DNA from: Marsupella aquatica
Taxonomy: Eukaryota; Marchantiophyta
DNA length: 64,000 nt
Assembly (NCBI GenBank): GCA_973895155.1
Contig: OZ316892.1
Location: 17,794,001-17,858,000 of the forward strand
Direction of reading: 5' to 3'
Both the position numbers and the translations under genes were made by a program. Positions 56,761 through 64,000 of the stretch are shown here, piece by piece. The notes under the pieces were generated by a model. It searched no databases and was not told the DNA's origin. It saw only the letters and a list, made by a program, of their open reading frames with translations. How positions within the stretch are numbered: the first letter of the stretch is position 1; the number at the start of each line of letters is the position of its first letter.

Positions 56761-58764
56761 TTGCAAGGATTACTTATGTTGAAGTTGGAAATTGTAGGCC
56801 AAAATCACAGGTCATTGCTGCTATTTCATATAAGGTTGTAATACAAGACTAATAACATATGGGGGATTGTTTGTTTACATACATCTGTTCAAGAATCCAA
56901 CTTTGCCCACTTCAAGTGCTTCAGTACTCTTAGCGTCTATACAAGCATTAAAACATACGTAGGTCCAGGAACTAATTAAACCAAGACATGGTTTGATGAC
57001 TACTGGCAAAATCAAGAGTGATTGGATGAGGGACAGACTACACTGTTTTAACCAGGATGTGGTTTAGATGAATATGGGCAAAGCAATTAAGAGTGGATAA
57101 GGGACAGCCACGAGGAAGTGATTGAGCAGTTCTTAACCAAAAATATGAATAGATAAGTACAGGCAAATTAAGTGTAATTGGAGGAGAGAGGGACTATGTT
57201 CATGATAAGCTATATTATTCATGCCATCTGCATAGGTGTTAGAGGTATGAGCTTGTGTTAGAGAAAGAGCCAAATGAGCAGGCTTACTCACAGCAACGAT
57301 GAGACATAGATAAGTTTTAGTTTTGAAAGTATGCTTTACTGAGAAGTACAAATAGTTTAAGTTTCATGGTTTTCTTTTCAGCCAGGGTGACATTTAGCTT
57401 TAGATGCTGAGAATATTTATTATCTATTTGTCCTACATTACTTTGTGACCATTAGATCTCCACAGATTATCGGCCTGTGGCTAGGTGAGAAACTGGTTCA
57501 TGGAAGTAAAATAGCGGCCAGGAGCAAGTGCAACACTTTGCTAATTTAGGTGTCTAAGAATAAATCCAATATTTCATGTTTGTGAGGAGTCAGGAGGTAG
57601 TACAATTAGAAAAGTGCTCATTTTCCCAACACTAATTCTAGCCACGTAAGACAAAAGTAAACGTGGTAAAGCTCTAGACTACCCACTTAGGCCAGAACAA
57701 TACAGTTCCTGAGAAGAGGGATCAGAGATGTTCAAAACTAGGTAAAACGTATCTGACAATCTTCTAGACCCTCATACATTTCATGGAAATATTACCATAT
57801 TCCCTAAAACTGTTCTGGCAGAACACATGGGTTTTCTCATTTTTCAGAAAAAATAATAATAGTCGCAGTAAACCTGAAATCTGGGAAGATCTCACATAAT
57901 ATGCCAAATGTATCATAAGCCCCTCTAGCTAAGGCCTGAGGATTTACCATATTTTTGTGTTTCATTTCATACAGTGTATAATAGTTGAATGACTGATAGC
58001 ATGACGAGTGACTATTGCACGACGTTCCTAAAAAGTAGCGCTGACAGGATGTTCCAAAAGGGTCCTGACGCAGGCTTGCCCTCAGGCTTTATCCAGGACG
58101 CCCTCATGAGAGGGCTACACACATCGTCATTTAGGAGCGCTATCTTCCTAGACTTAGTAAAGCATCCTCAAGATTTTCCTTCCATTTTAGTTTTCCTTTT
58201 GTCCCAAGTGGCAATCTCAGTTTTGCAGGTTTCACTTGCTTAGTAAGTAATTCGAGCTTGGCATTATTGACTAGATTCATATAATCAATTAATGACATGA
58301 TTTCACCCATACGGATGGAGTGTACATCAAACCTTCAGTCACAGATCCTCGTTAATTGTAATTCAGTTCTCTTCTTGTCAAGTTTAGCTTCCTGTTACAG
58401 CTTACACAAGCTCCAGAACTACTCAGGACAAACCCGTCCCATTATCTCAGGAAGAACTTAGCATACAAAATCCATCACCACAGAATCCAAGCTCTGCATC
58501 GGGTTAGGACCAGAGGACAAAAACCTATGTAGGACAAAGTATGGACCAGAGGCAACAATTGTGGATGACTCACCCATCTAGTTACAAATCATTCCCAGAA
58601 TGTATTACAACAGTATTCAACAACACTGACAACTGAACCACCCAAAACATTCGTAAAATAAGATGATGATCGCTACTGCATCACTACAAGGACGTAGGAG
58701 ATAAATCACACCTCAATGGACAGTAGTAATCACTAAAATGTTTCATAACAATCAGAAGACAATC
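56761..58764. other. Intergenic and VPS26 3' region
   Basis: No gene recognised. The plus-strand frame 57989-58243 is open for 84 codons without a motif. The last few hundred bases before 58764 probably hold the VPS26 3' UTR. Confidence 0.35.
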
Positions 58765-61700
58765 CTATTCGACGCGGAACATCGTAATTTCTTGCTGCTT
58801 GAAGTAGCGTCGATCTTCTTCATCCACTAGGACTAGGTTCAAATAGTACTTCACACTGAACTTGTTGTTTATGTTCCGATAAGTAGGTGTTAAATCATAA
58901 GGGCTGAGGAACAATCGAATCGGAATTGACTCCCCTGAAAGTCGAATAAGAAAAGCTGTCAGGACTGCAAAAGATTGTCCCTGACTTAAAAGGGACAGCC
59001 TAGACTACCTCCCATTCGAGGATGGCAAGCAGAATAACTACACTACAAGACAGCTGTTGGATGTTCTTTAAATATCAAAATATGATTACGGAAATTATAA
59101 TGCTAGGCCAGACACCACACTTGGGAGTACTTAATTTCATCCTTGAAGCGAACATGGAAAATCTAGTTAAAATACTTTAGATTAAGAGGGCATTACTTAC
59201 CTCGAACGGGAGCACCGTCCATGATTTCATATTTTGCAAGAGTCTCTGTCTCATTGTACGTGTTAGGTCCTGAGCCAGTCGACTCGCGACGTCTAATTTC
59301 CAACTCCATATGCTTGATTTTGATTCGGACAAGCAAGAAGTAGATCTTTCCAATGATGACATCTTTGAGATGATACCTGCAGCACACTCGAAACTGTGAA
59401 TATCATCTGGTCTCAAGCCGGTCCAGTCAAAATGGCGAGCCTCCGACGCTTCCATTGTTGACAACTACTACAGACTGAATCTGCAATTCACCACGAATCT
59501 ATCCTTGGACTACCGAAGCAGCTACTCTGAAGAAAGAACTTCTACGATGATCGTTAACAATACGACGTACTTGCTTTTGCTGTATTCAAACTCGATGTGC
59601 AAGCAATCCTCAATGCCGACTTCCATCTGATACAGGAATTGCCATGTAAGTACAACAACAAGCAATTCGAAGGTGAGTAATCAACCTAGAAATACTTTGA
59701 AAATTTGATATAATGTATAAATCAGCAAGCAGGGTGAGTCCACCTCGGATCGCATTATTGTCCTGCGTAACCCCAAGATGTAAACGGAGAGATTGATCTA
59801 ACATAAAAGGGCTGGAAACTGTAGGGGTGCTACTGCACATGGGTTTGAGGAGCAAGGAACAGCAGTAGAGTTTGGGAATTGAAGAAGTTCCAAGGATTTC
59901 TAGTACATGCAGAAACAGATGATCTTAGTTGTCAACAATCCTGGCAGCTATCCTCCTAAATTCCCCGTCCCAATAAAACTTCCCGATCATTCAGTTGGTC
60001 GGATGATTCTCCTGACACCATGTCAGGACCCCAAAGGAAAAGCATTGTGTGCAACGGCTCCTCCACTGGCAGTCCAGTGCGTAGTATGCTCTACGAGGTG
60101 ATTCAGCCATTATGTGAATACATTTATAAAGACCAACCGACGGCACGATAATGCGATCATTACCTATCCACTTGAAACACATTGACTCCTGAAAATCTAT
60201 TCTTCAGAGATTAAGATTACCAGAGTATGCTTTCACCAGTTTCCTACCTTGATGCTGTTATTGATCTCCGGCGGTGGTGAGAAGTTTCGGACCTATTTGA
60301 ACAATAGACACTATGTAAGTTTTCAGAGCGAACTCGACTGGAAGTAAAAAATGCCATGAACCACTTCAACCCAACACACTTGACTACATCTACCCACAAT
60401 TGAAGAATGCAGACAAAGGTCAAGCAATTTAGTCAAGCAATTAGTCAAGCAAATAGTCAAGCAATTAGTCAGGTACTTCATCTTCAAACACCTTCTTGAT
60501 GTCAGTTACCTTCTCTGTTCAACAAAAAAACCATCATTCCCACACTTCACGGCATAAGTATCTCACCCAGAAGTCCTTGTACTCAACAATATTCGTGGCA
60601 TAACTGCGGCTGATTGTCACCTTCAAGATATATCTGCACAAAGACAAATACGTATCACGTTCAGAAAAGAACGAGGAACCCACAATTTCATATATCATGA
60701 GCATAGAAATATGACATACTGAACAGAGGGAACTCAACTTGTGGGTAGAAATGTAGGAGAACAAATTGAGTACCTGAGGCGAACATTGACACCATTGTAA
60801 GACTCATACGGCATCTCCACAGTAGAAAACTCAAATGGATAGGTCTTTCGATCTACAATTTCACCGGGCACATCCAGCTCCCTGACTGCACATCGCGACG
60901 TTGTTCAGGTTGTATACAACTCCCAGGCTAGCAGTCACTTTCTGGCTAGGTGGCAATTGCAAAGCAGATTTGGATACGAAGCACAACTTTACAAACGAAA
61001 ACTAGAATTAAAAAGACCTTCCAAAAGCGAAACTTACCAAGGGACGTGAAATCATAGAAGTTGCCCCTGTCAAAGTACAGCTCTACAGACACATCATATA
61101 AGAACGGGTAAGTTCCACTGTGTCACTTTGGAACATACAAATACGGTGTTTTTTTGTAAATCTGATAGATGTGACATGGCACCGAACTTGCAATACACGG
61201 GAAAATACAACCAATCAGAATTTCGAAAATTTAATTGACAAAAATGTTGCTGTCCAGGTACCTATCTGGCCTAGGAGTTCAATCTTCACACCCGTGTGCT
61301 CTACCTTCTTGCCTGGGAGAGGTTCAATTCGTACCTAGGCAGGAATTTGGAAAACAAGACGCACACAGGTAAGAACGCCACGTATTCCCGAAGTTTCCCA
61401 AGGTAAGCAAATGGATCATTTGATCGCTGAAAATATATCACACCAAAAACCCTCTAAAACAGCCATTCGCATCTTTCATTCCGAACCCAGCTCATCTATG
61501 CAACTTTGGGTATTTACAGTCTTCCATGAAGAAAAATATCAGATCATTAGCCACTAACTGCCAGTTGGATACAACAATAGCTCCATCAGCTGAACAGACC
61601 TCTCCAACCACACTTTCCTGGCTTTGAAACAACGATACCAATCCCATCTGCCCATTTTCTTTCTTGATATTGGCCTGCATCACCCCATTGAAACAACAAT

Positions 61701-62763
61701 GTTGGACAACAATTTAATAAAGCTACTAGAAATGTGCCAGCCGAAAAAGCGTGAGAGTGCAAACACGTCACTATCACAAAATGCAACAAAAAAAACTTTC
61801 CAAATTACCTGTTTTCGAGTCTCTGCATCATTGAAGTCAACCGAAATGTTGCATGGTTGTTTAAAAGCACCAATTAAAAAATTCTGCAGCCATCCACACC
61901 CAACAGTTCCAGACAAAATCAAAAGGCAGCCCACAGAAAATCGGGACACTAAGCAGACTTCGCCACAAGGCAAAGTTCACGTCCCTCGTTCTAACAATGC
62001 CACTACTATGGCGTATCAGAATAAATGACTAACGAACGATTCAGCCGCAATTGGCTGAACAAATGACTGGGTAGACCTTTGAACTATGTAAAACTTCCGT
62101 TCTAGATAGCTTCAATTTCGATTGCCTACTCATCCTCGGAGTTAACAGGTCTATCGAGGCAACGAGAGAGAGGAAGGGAAGCGGACAATGCTCATAGAAG
62201 GAGTCTCAACTCTTTACACAACCTCAACGCAATCAAACAGTCAGAGCTGCCCAAACGATCCACGTTGGAGGATCTGCATTCCTCGAAACTAATCGAGGGA
62301 GACGCACAGATAGTCCCTCTTCAACGGTGCCAGCCCTAAATACAGCTCCTTTAAGTACAGGCAAGCCTTCGAATCGACAAACTCAAATGCTTGACTTAGT
62401 CTTTCGTTCGGCTCCCCATCTCGTTAGATGTACTCAAAAGCACATAAAGAGCTGCCCATTCTAGCCTTTCCCTTTCGCTTCACAGTGCGAAATTCGCAAT
62501 TTTCACAGCAGACGTTCGAGAGAGCCAGATCCCCAAAACTGGTCCATTACATACGAAGGTGACAAAGGCAAGGGGGCCCCTAACCCATAGGTCCACTTTC
62601 AGGATCAAATTCCCGCCTCTGCCCTCATCAGGATCTCATGTTCACAAGCTTCCCACTGATACACCCAAACCGACCAGACCAAAACCGAAGCACACTGAAA
62701 TAAACGGTAATTGCATTTCTAGGTTTCGGGCCGAAATTGCAAGACCAGCAGAATCCCTACCAT
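58765..62763 (-). CDS. VPS26: VPS26 retromer subunit (11 exons, 298 aa)
   Basis: Arrestin-fold subunit of the retromer core (with VPS35 and VPS29), which recycles sorting receptors from endosomes. Exons: 62763-62761 (ATG only), 61883-61809, 61674-61600, 61334-61262, 61082-61038, 60885-60774, 60633-60567, 60292-60248, 59626-59571, 59376-59201, 58934-58765; phases close exactly. The protein is family-like throughout: 'LIGAFKQPCNISVDF' at the start, 'LFQSQESVVG', 'GVKIELLGQI', 'YFDRGNFYDFTSLVREL', 'YPFEFSTVEMPYESYNGV', 'DCLHIEFEYSKSKYHLKDV', 'IYFLLVRIKIKHMELEIRRR', 'MDGAPVRGESIPIRLFLSPY' and 'RYFKQQEIT' near the end. Exon 1 was chosen because ATG|GTAGGG supplies exactly the missing initiator before the conserved Asn-Phe-Leu; that exon is an inference, the others are firm. 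Confidence 0.92.
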
Positions 62764-63801
62764 TTTGTCCACACTCGCGGGACAGCCTCAAAATCCTTCC
62801 AGATCGACCAACCAGGGGACGGCAATGACGACGATGACGACCACAACCGACGACGACTAAAGACGATGAAGCCCCTCTCAAATGCAGCAAAGTCCTGTTC
62901 CCCGCAGCAGCAGCCGCAGCTCGGCCGATCGAGAGGGCGGATTGCAGTCCGCCCTGCACAGGCGCCTCTGCTCCAGCAGCATCAGCGACGCTCGCTACTG
63001 CACTACATATTCGTTTGATCTCCCTTCCGTTCCCTAACGCTGTTTCCCAAGCTGGTTGGCTGGCTCCCACCACCGTCGTTCCTTCGATTCAGGCTCCTTT
63101 TTCACAATTGTAACGTCAATTTCCTGGTGTCGAGATCTCAGCTCAAACGAGGAGGACGAGCTGGATGAGGAGGACGCAGTAGAGGACCTACACGACCACC
63201 ACAGATAGGACGGTGCTACAGCACTAGTACGCGCGTAGAAAAACTCACACTGCTGCTGCTCCATGTGATGCGCGAGTGGGCTTTGCCTCGTGACAGCTTC
63301 ATCGATGCCTCGATCGATTGCTTCCTTCCCTTCCTTCGCCACAGTACTCTACTGTACTCGGAGTCTCGGACCGACAGCCTACTCACCGGCAATGACACCG
63401 GGAACGGTTCCCGACCCTCGCGCCGGCGATCTCGCCGAGTTCCGACGGCGAGTGGAAAGCGAAACGTTGTTTCCCGGTGGGGAAGCTAGTCTGCCTTCGC
63501 CGGGACCCGGTGAGGCTGGACCGGGAAATGCCCGTCAGCTTGGCCGGGAATCGTAAACGGACTGGAGTGCACGGTTCCGGATGCCGGAGGTGTAAAAGGC
63601 CCTGTCAGACTACCGGTTTACGCATGTCGGTTGGTTAGTCGCTGTGACACATGTACTCGACGGGGTGTAAAAGCTAATCTTTGTCATGATTTCCCATTTT
63701 AATTGAGGTAGAGTTTTTTGAAAACCATGACTAAAATGCAACATGTAGATAAATTACTTAAGGCATTTTGTTATAATCTTGAAGATAATATATTAATTTA
63801 T
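62764..63801. other. VPS26 5' leader/promoter and end spacer
   Basis: GC-rich, with CAG/GCAG-rich and GACGA-rich stretches (62825-62990) and several overlapping open frames on both strands that look compositional. No second gene recognised. Confidence 0.4.
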
Positions 63802-63842
63802 CTCCACTCAGTGCCATAAATAATTTATGGCACTGAGCGGAG
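63802..63842. repeat. Near-perfect 41-base palindrome
   Basis: Two 20-base arms around a single A: 'ctccactcagtgccataaat' and its inverse with one mismatch. It is followed by a short direct repeat ('tgataaagctctgtggtaaa' at about 63857 and 63880). Could be a transposon tip or a structured transcript end. Confidence 0.85.
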
Positions 63843-64000
63843 AACTGAAAAGCTTGATAAAGCTCTGTGGTAAAAGCCTGATAAAGCTCTGTGGTAAACC
63901 ACATAGGAGAGTTGTGAAGTGGAACTTATATGTTATCCATAAATCCTACATGGACAAGTCAAACCTAAATGGACTAGATTAAAATACAAATACATCTTAA

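Noticed and set aside
57989-58243. 84-codon plus-strand frame
   Set aside because: No motif, no splice or expression context; within the length expected by chance.
1-64000. tRNA, rRNA or CRISPR features
   Set aside because: Looked for cloverleaf boxes, rRNA landmarks and spaced direct repeats; only isolated A/B-box-like motifs (about 35968-36022, 44094, 44244) were seen, better explained as SINE-like or chance.

Overview
The window is nuclear DNA of a streptophyte, most likely a land plant. Evidence: spliced genes with GT-AG introns of about 50-1000 bases; a plant-type AMP deaminase; a nuclear gene for the plastid protein Psb28 with a transit peptide; a plant RING protein of the RFI2 type; a plant copia retrotransposon; and long repeat-rich intergenic DNA. 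The species cannot be named. Loose introns and large repeat gaps would suit a seed-free plant, but that is a guess.

Layout. 1-5.2 kb: decayed DNA with a possible terminal exon of an unknown gene and a ruined copia element. 5.2-6.8 kb: a minus-strand copia primer-binding-site relic and two orphan exon-like stretches. 7.4-15.7 kb: complete 19-exon AMP deaminase gene (minus). 16-20 kb: repeat-rich spacer. 20.0-27.6 kb: a candidate solo LTR, then a long-TIR foldback element split by a young 6.64-kb copia element (493-bp LTRs, CTGTG target duplication, gag and pol in one frame separated by one UGA). 29.4-30.7 kb: four-exon universal stress protein gene (minus). 31-36.5 kb: relics and tandem repeats. 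36.5-44.2 kb: a putative TTAA-flanked DNA transposon with a multi-exon DDE transposase-like gene (plus) that seems to carry a SAP-like segment, and a convergent unknown ORF (minus). 44.2-46.4 kb: duplicated segments related to the PSB28 upstream region. 46.4-48.0 kb: two-exon PSB28 (plus). 49.2-50.8 kb: single-exon RING-H2 gene (minus). 51-57 kb: satellite-like and foldback repeats. 58.8-62.8 kb: complete 11-exon VPS26 gene (minus), whose first coding exon is only the ATG.

The host genes are unrelated housekeeping or signalling genes (purine nucleotide metabolism, stress response, photosystem II assembly, ubiquitin ligation, retromer sorting). They form no pathway or cluster; the islands are separated by transposon and tandem-repeat DNA. 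Exon junctions were placed by reading splice sites and checking that phases add up. The AMP deaminase, stress protein, PSB28 and VPS26 models each close in frame (884, 163, 200 and 298 residues).

The most unusual content is the 36.5-44.2 kb unit: a plant-genome DDE transposase of a type I associate mainly with animals (tentatively Kolobok-like), with introns and an accessory ORF.
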